Positions 10,536-27,718 of a stretch of 64,000 bases of DNA are shown here, piece by piece. Every line of letters begins with the position of its first letter. The first letter of the stretch is position 1. The position numbers and the translations under genes were made by a program. The stretch is from Silurus meridionalis (lineage: Eukaryota; Chordata; Actinopteri; Siluriformes; Siluridae), in the NCBI RefSeq assembly GCF_014805685.1, contig NC_060887.1:9933963-9997962 (forward strand), given 5' to 3'. The notes under the pieces were generated by a model. The model had not been told where the DNA came from. It saw only the letters and a program-made list of their open reading frames with translations, and made no database searches.

Positions 10536-12120
10536 TAACAGAAAGAGTAATTTAAATGTCATACAACATTTTTTCAATGTTTTTAATTTGGATTTAATTC
10601 TAAGATCCAGTGAAGGATAAAGAGGCATCTACTGGCATAAAATTTGTTTAACTGACCATAACGTACCTCTAATTATACATTTTCAAACATGTGGCTTTTT
10701 GATTCACAAAAGCAAATTTACCTAAATATTTTTTCCACCTTTTCTTTGAATTCTGTTGGTCGTTGGAACTGAGGATGCCGTGCCACCAGTATTTGTTTGT
10801 GTCAGTGTGTGTGTGTGTGTGTGCATGTAGGTGTAAGAGAGACAGATAGGAAGGTTTATAGAATACAAAAGCAAGTCTGATTCACATAAATAAAAGGACA
10901 GCGTGTTCCTTTATCCCAGCGGATGTGCAGGCAGCCCACTGGAATGTGTGAGCAGCTCAGAACATGTCCCCCGGCAACAATAAGAATAGGGGAAAATGAT
11001 TCTGGGCAGGGTTGCAGCTAACGTTAAAAGATCCTGTTAAGGGTCATCTGGCTATGGTGAACTTCCACTTGTGCTAATCCAAATGGTTTGTACAGCAAAG
11101 GAAGCATAATTTCAGTGTCTTCTTTTGGCGTTGGCAATAATGGAAATTTTTCGAATGAATCAAGAGGTTTTATGAAAATGCATTTTCATGGAGTGTATAA
11201 AGAAAAGATGCTCAGAATCATCAAAATTCAGTATCAGGTGGCCATGTAACATAAATAGGGAGTTTATAGGTAAAAAGAAAACCTTCCAGTTCGAAACAGT
11301 TCAAATTGTACTAAATAGTATTTTATAAATGAAGATGATAAATGAAGATGATAAATGAAGATGATAAATGAAAAGATCAAAACATCTGCCATGAATGTGC
11401 AAAAAAAACACTTGTTGTAATTACTCTAACATGCTACTCGCACCTTTGCTTTCATTAACTAGTTTACTGGTTATTAATTAAATGCCAGAGCGAATAAATA
11501 TTTCAGACATAAAGGTGTATTAATCTTTCCCATATACTCCATAAGATGGCAAGATGTGCACAGAGAATTAGAACAAGGTCATTGCCCATACGTTTGATTA
11601 TGTAAGCCAACAGGTAAAGACAACAAGGTGGCGTGACAAAAAGACAAGTTAGGGTTGTGTGGGTTTTTGGAGTAAAAAAAGAAAAGAAATACTGCAATAA
11701 TAGCTATAGAAAAAAAGCTGATCTTTCAAACCTGCAAACATGATACGCATAATGAAACGCATGGAAAACTTTTCAGCCCTAGTACAATCCAACTTTTGTG
11801 TTTTTTCAGGGACATCTACAAACTTGTTCCTCATTTATTTTTTCATTATTGAATAAATAATACACGATTCATCTATGCTTTGACTCGAAATTTATATTCA
11901 TATGTGTTGGGTTCTTTTGTTTCTGTAAGTTCCATTAGCTATGGATGATTGATGTTGGACCCGGCTATATATTTATAGCTCCTAAATACATTTATGTTGT
12001 TATGATACAGACATAAATGTAGATTTAACACTTCCAGGTCGCTTCTATTTCATTTCGATTGTCATGGGTTTGTGTTTTGCAATTGAATGTTAAAACAAAG
12101 AGAAAACACCAAAGAAGCAT
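10536..12120. other. Intergenic between LINE tail and apoeb 3' UTR
   Basis: Contains a GT run near 10806-10822 and a short direct repeat 'aaatgaagatgat' in four tandem units near 11326-11375. No gene is recognisable. The apoeb polyadenylation signal lies at its right edge. Confidence 0.5.
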
Positions 12121-12137
12121 TTGATCCATTACCCATT

Positions 12138-12143
12138 TTTATT
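12138..12143 (-). promoter_or_regulatory. Candidate apoeb polyadenylation signal (AATAAA)
   Basis: TTTATT on the plus strand, about 420 nt past the apoeb stop. A second AATAAA occurs near 12274, so alternative ends are possible. Confidence 0.4.
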
Positions 12144-12560
12144 GCATACAGGTACAAAAACAGCAGTCAGACGTTCTTTGCAGAGTTAAGGATTGAAATT
12201 GTGGACAATAATTTCATGAGGTTTCATAGAACTATTAAACCTTTGTGTAAACCTGCCTGTCATCCCAAGACGCACACTTTTATTCAATCTCACAGATTTG
12301 AGAAACATGACTAGCCAAGGAATTTATACTATTGCACTTGAAGAAGTAGGATTGAGTGGATTAATACTGTGCAAGCCCACATTGTGATTAATAAAAAAAG
12401 CATTCCATGTTTCGATAAGAGACCATGACCAGTCCTTTTCTTTTGCTTGATTCTCTGTCATACAGTGACTATAAAAGCATCAGTAACGAACATTATAAGA
12501 CTAATTTTACCCCCACTTTTCCCTTCCTGTGTTTGGTACAATGTGCTATAAGTGGTGGCT

Positions 12561-13877
12561 TTACAGTGAGGCAGGGATAGCAGCTGAGGCTTCCTTGAGC
12601 TTTTCCATGATGGTCTGGAACTCTTCACGGATCTTCTCAGTGTAGGGTTCCAGGAGGGTGGTCAGCTCCTCGATGCGGCCTTCGAGGGAAGTGCGCAGGT
12701 CTTCGGCGGTCTTCTCCAGCTGCTGCTTCAGCACGTCGGCCTGTTGTTCCAGCTGTTGGTTTACAGCCTGGTTCTGCATTATCTCGGTGAGGGCGCCAAA
12801 TTTCTCCATGACTCCATCTTGCACCTGCTTAGCAAAGGGCTCAAGTTGGCCCATTATGGCCCCGGCGTTCTGCTCGCTGCGGGAATGCAGCTCACCCAGG
12901 TAAGTAGCTACAGTTCTAAAAAGGTGCAACAATAAAGTAGTTAAGGTTTCCCATTTGTCCATTTAGATAAAGGCAACAGAGTTTTTGACATGTCTTCTAA
13001 ATGTAATAGATTTAAGACATCAATAAACATAAATCCTCTATTGATTTATGAAACCAATGAATTTACAAAATACCATAATAACTACTGTGCTCCTGATTCT
13101 GACTCACTTTTGGATTTCATCGGTGTCCTTCCCCAGGCGCTTCTTGAGCTTACGAATGTAGTTGTTGATACGGTTCTTGACATCATCTGCATTCTGCTCC
13201 ATCATGGTCTTCAGCTCCTGTAGGTACTGGGTAGAGCGCTCCTTGGCATCAAGCATGTCTGTCTGCAGCTTGCTAGCCAGAAGATCCAGATCCTGCTTCA
13301 GCTGGCCTGAGGCACCTACTGTGTATGGGCCCAGTTTGGTCTCGATGTCTTCTCTGTATGAGTTCAGCTCAGTCATGGTGGTAGTGATCAGAGTACTAAA
13401 TTTGCGAGGTGGAGAAGGAGGAGGAAGGGGGACCATGATTCAGAATATCAGAGACAATGGAAGACATCGCAGAAATGTTTTTACATTTGATGTTAACATG
13501 GACATACTGAATTCATACACATTCATGGTTCTTTATGTTAACTCACTCAAGTTCCTTGGTGAGCTCAGAGCCCTTCATGTTGTCCACCATACTATCAGAG
13601 ATGGACTGCCAGAATTGATCCACTGTTTCTTCCCATTTGGCCTGGAGCACAGCGCGGGCATGGCAGCCTAAAAAAAGAATAATAATTATTATAACAACAA
13701 CAATAATAAAAATAATAAAAAGGCATGGGTTAGGTAACTGATTAGACATGATAACTATTGTGAATGAGGTCTGTTGGGACAAACGCCTTTTTCCATGCAT
13801 ATTTGAATTACAAAACATGACTGTAAGCAAGACTTTCTGCATCTTACTAACTGCTTTACATTTGTAGTGCATGCATA

Positions 13878-13961
<84 letters not shown>

Positions 13962-14017
13962 ACAATCTACTTACCAGTAATGACTGCCAGAGCAAGTACC
14001 ACTGCAACAGCCCTCAT
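12561..14017 (-). CDS. apoeb: Apolipoprotein E, four coding exons
   Basis: Coding exons on the minus strand are 13975-14017, 13547-13667, 13108-13395 and 12561-12915 (43+121+288+355 nt = 269 codons, 268 aa), with GT-AG introns and phases that join cleanly. The signal peptide is MRAVAVVLALAVITGCHARA. Residues about 134-151 read YIRKLKKRLGKDTDEIQK, closely matching the human LDL-receptor and heparin-binding helix HLRKLRKRLLRDADDLQK. The remainder is amphipathic-helix repeats and a Gln-rich C-terminal lipid-binding region. It is secreted by liver, macrophage and (in fish) yolk syncytial layer, coats VLDL and HDL, and mediates receptor uptake. A 5' untranslated exon (about 14333-14360) splices to 14035. 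Intron 1 of the coding region carries a long TA run. The length is close to zebrafish apoEb (about 281 aa). No lesion seen. Confidence 0.93.
13880..13954. repeat. (TA)n microsatellite inside apoeb intron
   Basis: About 37 TA units between the signal-peptide exon and the next coding exon. The run ends about 15 nt before the splice donor at 13969-13974. Confidence 0.9.
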
Positions 14018-14332
14018 GTTGATAGATAAGAACACCTAGAATGAGCATGAGAGTCAGTAAAGTAATTTCAGAATCATATTTAAGTACAGAAAACTTATAA
14101 TCTCAGTCTAAACACGAATTTACTTTGTAGACGTTTAACCTTAGTGCATACTTTTCTATATTATTACATGCACATGCACTTTTTTTTTTGTTTAAAAAAA
14201 GTGACTTGAAGCATTACAAGTAATCCTGATATAGAAAAAAACTTTATGCATAAAAAGAAAATGCAAGTAGTGATATCAGTATTTAGTGCATTTCCCCTTT
14301 CCCCTTTGCCCCTTTGTCTTCTTCACACTCAC

Positions 14333-14391
14333 CTAAAACGTCTGCTGTCCTCGGGGTGTAGTGAGCGGTGGAGGTGCGCGCGCGTTTTATA
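14333..14391 (-). promoter_or_regulatory. apoeb TATA box and first exon
   Basis: TATAAAA on the minus strand at 14385-14391, in a GC-rich context (CGCGCGCG). A short untranslated exon ends with donor GTGAGT at 14327-14332. Start site near 14360 by spacing. A textbook focused promoter. Confidence 0.75.
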
Positions 14392-14632
14392 CTCTCCGGG
14401 CTGCGTTCACAATAGCGCTGATCGCGAGACTTTCTCTTCCCTTTGTTCGGGTCTGGTTACAGTCAGCATCACGCACACGCACCTTCGTGAAAACATGTTG
14501 CGAAAGAATCTCTCTGAGCACGTCATTTTTTTATTTTTATCTTGGATTGATCAGTGCAACACATTAAACATTTGCTCAAATTGTCAAATAAACAATTAAA
14601 TAAATATGCACACATGCATAGACCCGTTTTAC

Positions 14633-14633
<1 letters not shown>

Positions 14634-14719
<86 letters not shown>

Positions 14720-14741
14720 TCATTTTTATTGACATTTCATA

Positions 14742-14806
<65 letters not shown>
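14634..14806. repeat. Compound microsatellite (GATA)n then (TA)n
   Basis: About 21 GATA units at 14634-14719, then a pure TA run at 14743-14806. It lies about 250-420 bp upstream of the apoeb promoter. Confidence 0.92.
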
Positions 14807-14809
<3 letters not shown>

Positions 14810-15738
14810 TAGTATAATTATTATTATTATATATTATTAGAATAAATTGTGTGTAAGGCACAGTATATATAGAGAAATATAATTGTATTGTATAATAATA
14901 TAAATATAAATGTATACACAGTGTTTATACAGCTGGTGTTTATAGAGCTAGTTTCTTTATAGACATACATGAACCCTGTCTACCCCTCTATGGTGTGCCT
15001 TTCTATGTTGTTACACTGCACACTGCAAACATGAACTCTTGAACTGCACACACCTCTGACTTTGCATATACACTATTATAACTTTCCACATTTGTAATTC
15101 ATATATGTTGTCTTTATTTGTGTTGTTTGTATGTCCTTAATTTGTGTCATAGCCTCCTTGGTGGATTCACAGAGTAGGGATTTAATTGTACGGTAGAACA
15201 GATTGTTTCTCTTGCTCTTCTTGTTTTTGGTATGGTTCTCTTCTCTGAAATGTAATTATATTTTGTAACTTTTTTTTTTAAATCACTGATCATTAATCTC
15301 CTCCAGAGACTTTAAGTCTGGCACCTACTGATATTTGGCTCCAGATTGCTAACACATTGATCCAAATCATTTACATGTTTATCTCCCCTTTTGCATTGTT
15401 TTCACATGCAAAACAAGGCTTTATTATGTAGCCTCGTTTACAAGTGAAAGCGAGGCAAACCATATCAAATTACGTCATTTAACCTTTTGTCTATGTCCTG
15501 TAATAGGCTCCAAAGTTCTGCCCCAAGCAGAAAAATGTTTTTGATTTGTTTCTGTTTGTCTTTGTTCAAGATAATTAGGGGAACATTAGTTTCCAATGAC
15601 TGTTTCATGATTTCCAGTTAGTAGCTTGAATTATAATTATTTTATGTGTTTTCCAGGATTTTCTATGTGATAAAAAAAGGTACACTTGGATTTCCAGTAT
15701 ATATCTGATGTATTTTAAACCTATAGCAGCTTTAAGTT

Positions 15739-20595
<4,857 letters not shown>

Positions 20596-20667
<72 letters not shown>
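20596..20667. repeat. (TA)n microsatellite
   Basis: About 36 TA units. The surrounding frames on both strands are low-complexity artefacts. Confidence 0.92.
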
Positions 20668-20670
<3 letters not shown>

Positions 20671-21949
20671 GTTAGAAAAAGTGCAAATGATGCAAAATGT
20701 TCTACAGGAGTAAAATTTAAACCAAAACAGTGTATCAATAAAATGCCATATATGAACCCTTGTAACCCCAGAGCCTTTTGTGGTGTCTTATTTGGCTGCC
20801 TATGTGCCGAGTTGCGACAGATGTGAGTGCTTTCTGCTTTGTTTCTTTTTGCATTATTCACTATTTTCACATCAGCTTAGCAAATCAGGTCAAAGGGCTC
20901 TCAACTGTTTTGTGTCAGCAAGAGCAGGCATCTGAATCTCCACAGACATCTTCCCAGCAGCAGCACAAAATTGCTTTCCAGAAGGCACAGAGATCTCAGA
21001 GATATGTGGAACATTCTTATAGCCTTGTGCTCTTTAAACCCATGTTTATCATGACTGAGGAACAAATGGCAGTTTTGCTTTGATTCATCATGAATGAAAT
21101 TAATCTTTACTGTAAAAAAAATAAATTAAACACAGTATGATCTAATGGAAATGTAACTAATGCCTTCTTAAGTTTTATATTGTTTTGTATTGCCAGCAGA
21201 AGTATTATAATGGTTATGAAGCTTGAAATAATAAAGAAAATGCACATTTGCTGACTGTAATAAATTACTTATTTTTTCATTTTTTGTTATTTATGGCATT
21301 TGGGAGACCTTTTGTACAGAGAATTATCAATTATCACATTTTTACAACCGAGCAGTTAACTAAAGGTTAAGGCCCTTTCTCAAGGATGAAACAGTGGCAG
21401 CTTGGTAAGGCTGGGATTTTAACAACATTCTGATCAGAAATTCAACATATTAAACACTGAACTACCACTTCCTTTAATAGCAATGTAGAACAAATATGTG
21501 ACCATGAGAGATTTGAGATATAAGAATCTCTTGTAATGTACGTAATATTTCTAATTTTGTACAAAAGTACTTTTTGAACTTTTGGTCTTACAATTATAAA
21601 TGTATTTGTCTCTTATCTGAGCAGTTTTATCAGTACTAATTTAGTAAAAGTACTAATTAGTACTAATCAGTACTCTTTAAAGAAGTAGATGCCGACCCCG
21701 CAAACATCCTAAACCATCTAGAGACATACCAGTGCCAATTGAGTTCCACTCCATGTAGAGTTTAGACACTGGACCTCCTTGAGTGTTTAAAGGTTTTGGC
21801 ATGGGGAAGCTGGTGTTGGATTTGTGATGATCGCAAATGTTGAACTATTTTATGAGTTGCTCAGTCGCTCCTGGTTCTATAACCACCAATTACTGTATAA
21901 GACTGTAGAAAGAACATTACTCATAATCTTACATTCCAGTGCTCATGTT
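20668..21949. other. Intergenic, nothing recognised
   Basis: No convincing coding sequence. A frame at 20778-21083 has mixed composition and no family resemblance. Confidence 0.45.
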
Positions 21950-22236
21950 AATTCTCACTCTCCAGTGTTCTGTATTGTCTAAAGGCTATAATCACACTCT
22001 TGATGTCACCCAAATGAAGATGGGTTCCCCTTTTGAGTCTGGTTCCTCTCAAGGTTTCTTCCTCATAACATCTAAGGAAGTTTTTTCTTGCCACAGTCAC
22101 CATGGCTGCTTATTAGGAATAAATACACATCGTTCACCTTAACTGTTAAATTCTGTAAAGCTGAGACAGTGTCTGTTGTGAAATATAGAAATAGACTTGA
22201 CTTGACTTGACTTGACTTGACTTGACTTGACTTGAC
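21950..22236 (+). mobile_element. LINE/SINE tail ending in (CTTGA)n
   Basis: Shows the 'gatgggttcc', 'gagtctggttcctctcaagg' and 'tcttgccacagtcaccatgg' blocks of the L2-type tail, then terminates in eight tandem ACTTG/CTTGA pentamers (22196-22236). A pentamer-repeat 3' end is typical of LINE/SINE tails that do not end in poly-A. Confidence 0.65.
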
Positions 22237-22663
22237 TTAACGGACGATGAGAAAAACAATATTTAAGGATCACACTACTGATATAAATGTGCCATTGTGT
22301 GAGTTGTCTTATACATTTTTTGAAAAGTTATTTTGTTCTTGTCAGTTTTTCCCTTTCTGTGTTGAGACATGTGCTGATGGCTGTTTTGCCTGATTTGCAG
22401 GCACTTTTATAACAATGTTATTGTCAGCTGTGATTTCTTTCCCACTGGACAGGTTGAGCTTTTTGTGTGATGGGAATGCTTAGACAACTTTTGGCATAGA
22501 AAAGGGGAAATCAGGTAGAGGGACGCTTCCTGACATGCAATGTTTGGCAACTATTTGAGTGTGCATTCTGGCTTTTGATAGTTCTTCTAGTAACTTGGTA
22601 CCTTTTTATATTTAAGTAAAGTCAGCTACAGACATAGGGTAAAGAAGCCTGGGGTGAAGCTTT

Positions 22664-23240
22664 TCAATTCAATTCAATTCATTTTTATTTGTATAGCGCT
22701 TTTAACAATGAACATTTTCTTAAGGCAGCTTTACACAGATAATGTGGTGTTAACAATAATAAGATGTTCTTTATAAGTGTAAGTTTGTCCCTGATGAGCA
22801 GGCCAGTGGCGACTATGGCAAGGGAAAACTCCCCAAGATGGCATAACGAAGAAACGTTGAGAGGAACCAAACTCAAGAGGAAACCCATCCTCATCTGGGT
22901 TACACCAAATGTCCAATTATTGCAGATAAACGATGTTAAGGGGTGCAGTGATGATGATCAGAAGCAAACTGTAGTCCTGAGTTAGTGTAGCAGACTGTTG
23001 ACATTAACTACAGTTCAAATCCATCCTCAAAGCCTCCATTCTTACTCCGGAATTTCATGGAACCACCCAAGCCGTTGATGAGAAAAAGTCCCCATCTGCA
23101 CAGAGTGGCCTCCAATCGAAGAGAACACTATCCAGAGGCAGGCCTGGACTAAGTGGGAAGATCTGCATAGGAAAGAGTGGCAGGAACAGTGGTCACTGGA
23201 ACCTCAGGAGCATTGGAACCGAGAGAGCGAGTTAGCGTTC
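22664..23240 (-). mobile_element. L2-type LINE 3' end, minus strand
   Basis: Starts with (TTCAA)n at 22664, then the complement of 'agcgctatacaaataaaa', and continues through the same 3' UTR blocks seen at 1.7-3.3 kb. It lacks coding sequence (5'-truncated). The CT/GA run present in other copies is reduced to 'gagagagcgag'. Confidence 0.8.
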
Positions 23241-24297
23241 CAATTAATTCCAGAAGGGTTTAATAGAGATGAGGTCAAAGCTCTATAGCAGGTCACTTAA
23301 GATCTTCCAATCAGACCCATGTACATCATATCTTCATTTAGCTGGCTTTGTGTATTTAGGGCATGGTTATGTGAAGAAACCTTACAACAATTTGAGGGTG
23401 TTTATTTGCTAGTGTTGCTGTAATTGATAGGGGGCATAAAGAAAGTATGATGAGAAATTATACCACCATCATACCGCTAATCCTCTCATGCCCCCAACAC
23501 AGAGTGTAAGGCCAGTTTTGCTTTCTTGGGCTTCCAGCCACAGATAGTTGTCGCATCATCTGGATTTAGGCTTAATCTCCAGCTGATAGTGTGAATGATT
23601 TTCTAATCAAATAAATGAAGATGGTTGCAGGACACCAAATGTTTTTATTTACAAAGGCCATATCAAACTCCAGATCCCCCAGAACATGTAGTCTAAGCTA
23701 TACAAGCGATTTTAAACGAATAGCTTAAGAATATAAATGAGCTTGATATGTTCTGCAGGATTACTTGATCTCTTTACAACCCTCTACAGCCATTGGATTT
23801 TTATAGACTCAGTGCTGTTATTCTCTGCAGTTTAAGGCTTCACTGCTTGAGTGCCATTTTTAGAAACAAGGTTTTTCAGAATTTCTTACAATTGCACTAG
23901 TTTATAAAAAACATTCAGCATATACAACACAATTGAACTCAGAATTAATACACTTGAATTTGCAATAATTCTTAGTAATCTTTTTGTTATTAGTTATTTA
24001 TTTGTTTTTGTGTCTGTCTGCCTGCTTGTTTGATAGATAAATTGTTTGCTCTAATTGGGAAATCTTTTCACTGCTATAATACTATAATAGAATAATTATG
24101 TGTACATAACATACTGAAGAAAACTGAATTTATTTTAAGACTGAATCTCTTTACCTCTGTATTCAGCCCACTCCATGGCTCTATCTAGTGGTCATGCTAT
24201 CAAACTTTCCACTTGAATAAAACTCCTTCATATCCTTTACACTTTAACTGCACACACCAGCTGTCTAGAATTAATATAAACAGTCTGCTCAACAAAT
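23241..24297. other. Intergenic, nothing recognised
   Basis: AT-rich single-copy-looking sequence. No supported gene or repeat family. Confidence 0.45.
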
Positions 24298-26503
24298 AAC
24301 CCAGCCATTATGGTGGCACAAGCCAGTGCACTCTTAGTGCCGGTCCCAAGCCTAAAAAATGTGGAGGGTTGTGTTAGGAAGGCCATCCAGCATAAAATGT
24401 GCCGAATCAAATATGCGGATCACGAATCAGAAATTTATACCGGCTCGGTCGAGGCCCGGGTTACCAAAGACCACCACAGGTATTGTTAGCCAACAGGGTA
24501 CCGGTCGAAATTAAGCTACTGTTGGCCGAAAGAGGAAAAGGAGAGGAGGGAGACATCTACAGAGACAGCAGGGAAAGGAGAAGTGGGGGAGAGTAGAGGT
24601 TAGCGTGGGCACTTTTAATGTTAGTACTATAACTGATAAAGGGAGAGAGGTAGCTGATATGATGTAAAGGAGAAAGGTAGATACGTTGTGTGTTCAGGAG
24701 ACCAAGTGAAAGGGGAGTAGGGAGAGAAAGAGAAATGGTCTAGCAGTGATTCTGAAGAAAGAGTACAGTAAGAGTGTAGTGGAGATAAAGATATTTTTTA
24801 AAAGGGTTATGAACGTGAAGCTGGAAGTTGAAGGGGTGATGATAAATGTCATCAGTGCTTATGCTCCACAAGTGGGGTGTGAGATAGAGGAGAAGGAACA
24901 TTTCTGGAGTGAGTTAGATGAAGTGGTGGAGAGTGTACCTTGGAAAGAACGATTGGTGCAGTGATGTGATGGTGGTAGATTTTGCTAAAAGGATGTAAAT
25001 GACAGTGGTAAATACTTATTTTAAGAAGAAGGATGAGCATATGGTGAGTAGAGGAAGGCGCTCAAGGGTGGACTATGTACTATGTAGGAGATGCAACCTG
25101 AAGGAGATTGGAGGTGTTGGCAGGGGACAGTGTCGATAGACAGCATCGGATGGTGGTCTGTTAGAGGGTTTTAGAGGTTAAGAAGAAGAAGAAGAAGAGG
25201 AGAATGAGGACTGAAACAAGAATAAGATGGTGGAAACTAAAGTAGGAAGACCTGTAGTGTGAGATTTGAAGAAGAGGTCAGACAGGGGCTCGGTGGTGTG
25301 GAAGAGGTGCTGGATGACTAGGCCACTACTGCAAAAGTGATAAGGACAGATAGAAAGGTACTTGGTGTGACATCTGGAAATAGAAAGGAAGACAAAGAAA
25401 CGTGGTGGTGGAATGAGGAAGTGCAGGAAAGCATAGGGAGAAAGATGTTTGTGATGAGAAAAGTAGGCAGGAGTACAAGAAAATGAGGCAGCAGGTGAAG
25501 AGGGATATGGTGATAGCCAAGGAAAAGGCATATAAGGAGCTGTATGTGAAGTTGGACACTAAGGAAGGAGAGAAGGATTTATACCGATTGGCCAGGCAGA
25601 GGGACCAAGCTGGGAAAGATGTGCTGCAAGTTAGAGCAATAAAGGATGGAGATGGAAATGTGTTGACTAGTGAGGACATAGTGTTATGAAGATGGAGGTG
25701 GATTTTGAGCAGCTGATGAATGAGGAAATTGAGAGAAAGAGAAGGTTGTATGGTGTGGAGATGTTGAAGCAGGAAGTGGATAGGATTAGTAAGGAGGAAG
25801 TGAGAGCAGAGATTAAGAGAATGAAGAGTGGAAAGTCGGTTGGATCAGATGACATACTGCTAGCAGCATGGAAATGTTTAGGAGAGATGGCAGTGGAGTT
25901 TTTAACCAGGTTGTTCAATAAGATTTTGGAAGGTGAGAGAATGCCTGAGGAATGGAGAAGGAGTGTGCTGGTACCAATCTTTAAGAATAAGGGAGGTACA
26001 GACCTGCAGTAACTACAGGGGAATTAAGTTGATCAGTCACACCATGAAGTTATGGGAAATAGAAATGGAAGCCAGGCTGAGAGAAGAGGTGACTATCTGT
26101 GAACAACAGTATGGTTTCATGCTGAGGAAGAGCACCACAGATACGTCATTTGCTTTAAAAATGTTGATGGAAAAGTATAGTGAATGTCAAAAGAAGTTGC
26201 ATTGTATTGTATGAGGAAGTCAGGTGTGTCAGAGAAGTATGTGAGGGTGGTGCAGGACATGTATGAGGACAGTGTGACAGCAGTGAAGTGTGCAGTAGGA
26301 ACGACAGACTGGTTCAAGGTGGAGGTTGGACTGCATCAAGGATTAGCTCTAAGCACTTTTCTGTTTGCAGTGGTAATGGACAGGTTGATGGACGAGGTCA
26401 GACAGGAGTCTCTGTGGACTATGATGTTTGCGGATGATATTGTGATTTGTGGTGAGAGTAGGGAGCAGGTGGAGAAGGGCCTGGAGAGGTGTGGAGTGCC
26501 ACC
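24298..26503 (+). mobile_element. Degenerate RTE-clade LINE, 3'-truncated
   Basis: The 5' end (ACCCAGCCATTATGGTGGCA near 24299) matches the 5' end of the better copy at 40.9 kb. It encodes broken pieces of endonuclease (VMINVISAYAPQVGCEIEEK near 24832-24890) and reverse transcriptase (AEIKRMKSGKSVGSDDI, NYRGIKLISHTMKLWE, GLHQGLALSTFLFAVVMDRL and MMFADDIVICGESREQVEKG). The catalytic FADD box is intact but the frame is broken many times. The 3' third is missing: the sequence changes abruptly near 26504 into a DIRS fragment. Confidence 0.85.
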
Positions 26504-26930
26504 TCCTCCCTCAGGTGGTGGAGCAGATTTGGGGGGAAATTCACACAGCCCAGGTAGACCTGTTCACCTCTTTAGAGAGTCGCACTGTCCCCTGTGGTTT
26601 TCCCTATATTCACCAGCCCCATTGGGACTGGATTCTTTGGCGCAACCGTGGCCGAGGCTGCATCTTTACACCTTTCCCCCATCGCGCTGCTTCCGGGAGT
26701 TCTGGAGAGAATTCACCGGGACGGAGTCCGTCTCCTCCTGGTAGCCCCGCGAGGGCCGGGCCGTCTGTGGTTCACGGATTTAGTGGCCCTCCATGGGAAA
26801 TTCCTCTGAGGAAATTCCTCTGTTTTCAGATTTGTTATTTTGTTTTTGAATTTGTTATTTTGTTTTTGGATTTGTTAATTTGTTTTCGGATTTGGTTATG
26901 TGTTTTGCACTACTCGGCCACCGTACAAAT
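26504..26930 (+). mobile_element. DIRS-type retrotransposon fragment, RNase H/connection region
   Basis: Frames within 26480-26810 show QIWGEIHTAQVDLFTSLES, then (other frame) PLWFSLYSPAPLGLDSLAQP, then ALLPGVLERIHRDGVRLLLV and APRGPGRLWFTDLVAL. I recognise these as the segment after the reverse transcriptase of fish DIRS1-like elements. At least two frameshifts. It starts exactly where the RTE copy stops. Confidence 0.7.
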
Positions 26931-27192
26931 CTGATAAAAACCATAATCAATTGTTCTTTATTTTATCTAAAATCTGTGTGGAAAAAATACTTTAAATTAA
27001 CCAAAGGCTGGACGATGTGATCCGATCCAACAAAGGAGCAACTGTATCTCAAACTGTTAAATGCTAATAAGTTAATGCTGTTAATGTTCGACAGGTCAGG
27101 ACTGTTTTGGCAGGAAAACTGGGACCAATACAATATTAGGTAGGTGGTCATAATGTTATGTCTGATCTGTGGCCATAAAGTTATGCCTGATT

Positions 27193-27196
<4 letters not shown>
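26931..27196. other. Unassigned repeat-like sequence
   Basis: Contains 'aggtggtcataatgttatg', duplicated in part as 'tggccataaagttatgcctg', wording common at the ends of fish DNA transposons. I cannot place it in a family. No coding potential. Confidence 0.35.

Positions 27197-27263
<67 letters not shown>
27197..27263. repeat. (TA)n microsatellite
   Basis: About 33 TA units, lying within or against the decayed third exon of an apoA-IV relic. Confidence 0.92.
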
Positions 27264-27265
<2 letters not shown>

Positions 27266-27279
27266 TATATATATCCAGA

Positions 27280-27600
27280 AGATCCCAGAAAGTCAGCAGT
27301 TTGGGCTCATTGGCAGAGAACAAGTTTGCTTCGCAGCCTAGTAAAAGAACCAAAATGTTTAAACTTTACTATATAATGAACTAAATATTTTCTTGCATGA
27401 TACATTGCTAATAGGTACCAATATATTATCAAAATATATATAAGTAGTAGAAGCAGCTTTTGGACTGGAGAAATGTAAATTTAAGACATGAAAATACCTG
27501 CAAACAAAGACAGAACCAGCAGCGCAAACACCAGAATGTAATTTATGTCATACATTTAATAAATTGCATTAGTATGTAGACAGTAACAATGCAATTTATA
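27280..27600 (-). pseudogene. Decayed apoA-IV copy (oldest relic)
   Basis: Bases 27280-27341 match the 5' half of apoA-IV exon 3 ('tttgggctcat', 'agaacaagtttgcttcgcagcct') in the same orientation as the living copies, with many substitutions. About 150 nt on, the minus strand reads ILVFALLVLSLFAG followed by donor GTATTT. This is the signal-peptide exon with its start codon lost, since the expected ATG position is not ATG. The last exon is absent: a TA run and then foreign repeats occupy its place. It still has a recognisable promoter (27671-27718). It shows that the apoA-IV array once extended at least 15 kb further left than the intact genes. Confidence 0.8.
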
Positions 27601-27670
27601 TAACAATATTCCAATATAACTCTGTGCTTTGTGATGTTAGCTGTGTGCAATAGTCTGTGTTAGTATTCAG

Positions 27671-27718
27671 TGTATATACTGTAGAAAGGCATGTGTCGTA
27701 CTGAAAACCCAAAGTCCA
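27671..27718 (-). promoter_or_regulatory. Relic apoA-IV promoter: TATA and HNF4-like site
   Basis: TGTATATACT at 27671-27680, and CAAAGTCCA at 27710-27718 read on the plus strand. Spacing is 29 bp, as in the living copies. The flanking blocks 'gtagtgca', 'tccacatcataa' and 'tggaccatc' are also retained although the gene body is ruined. Confidence 0.7.

Noticed and set aside
22196..22236. Tandem pentamer array considered as a possible CRISPR-like or telomeric repeat.
   Set aside because: No spacers, eukaryotic context, and it sits exactly at the 3' end of a LINE/SINE tail.
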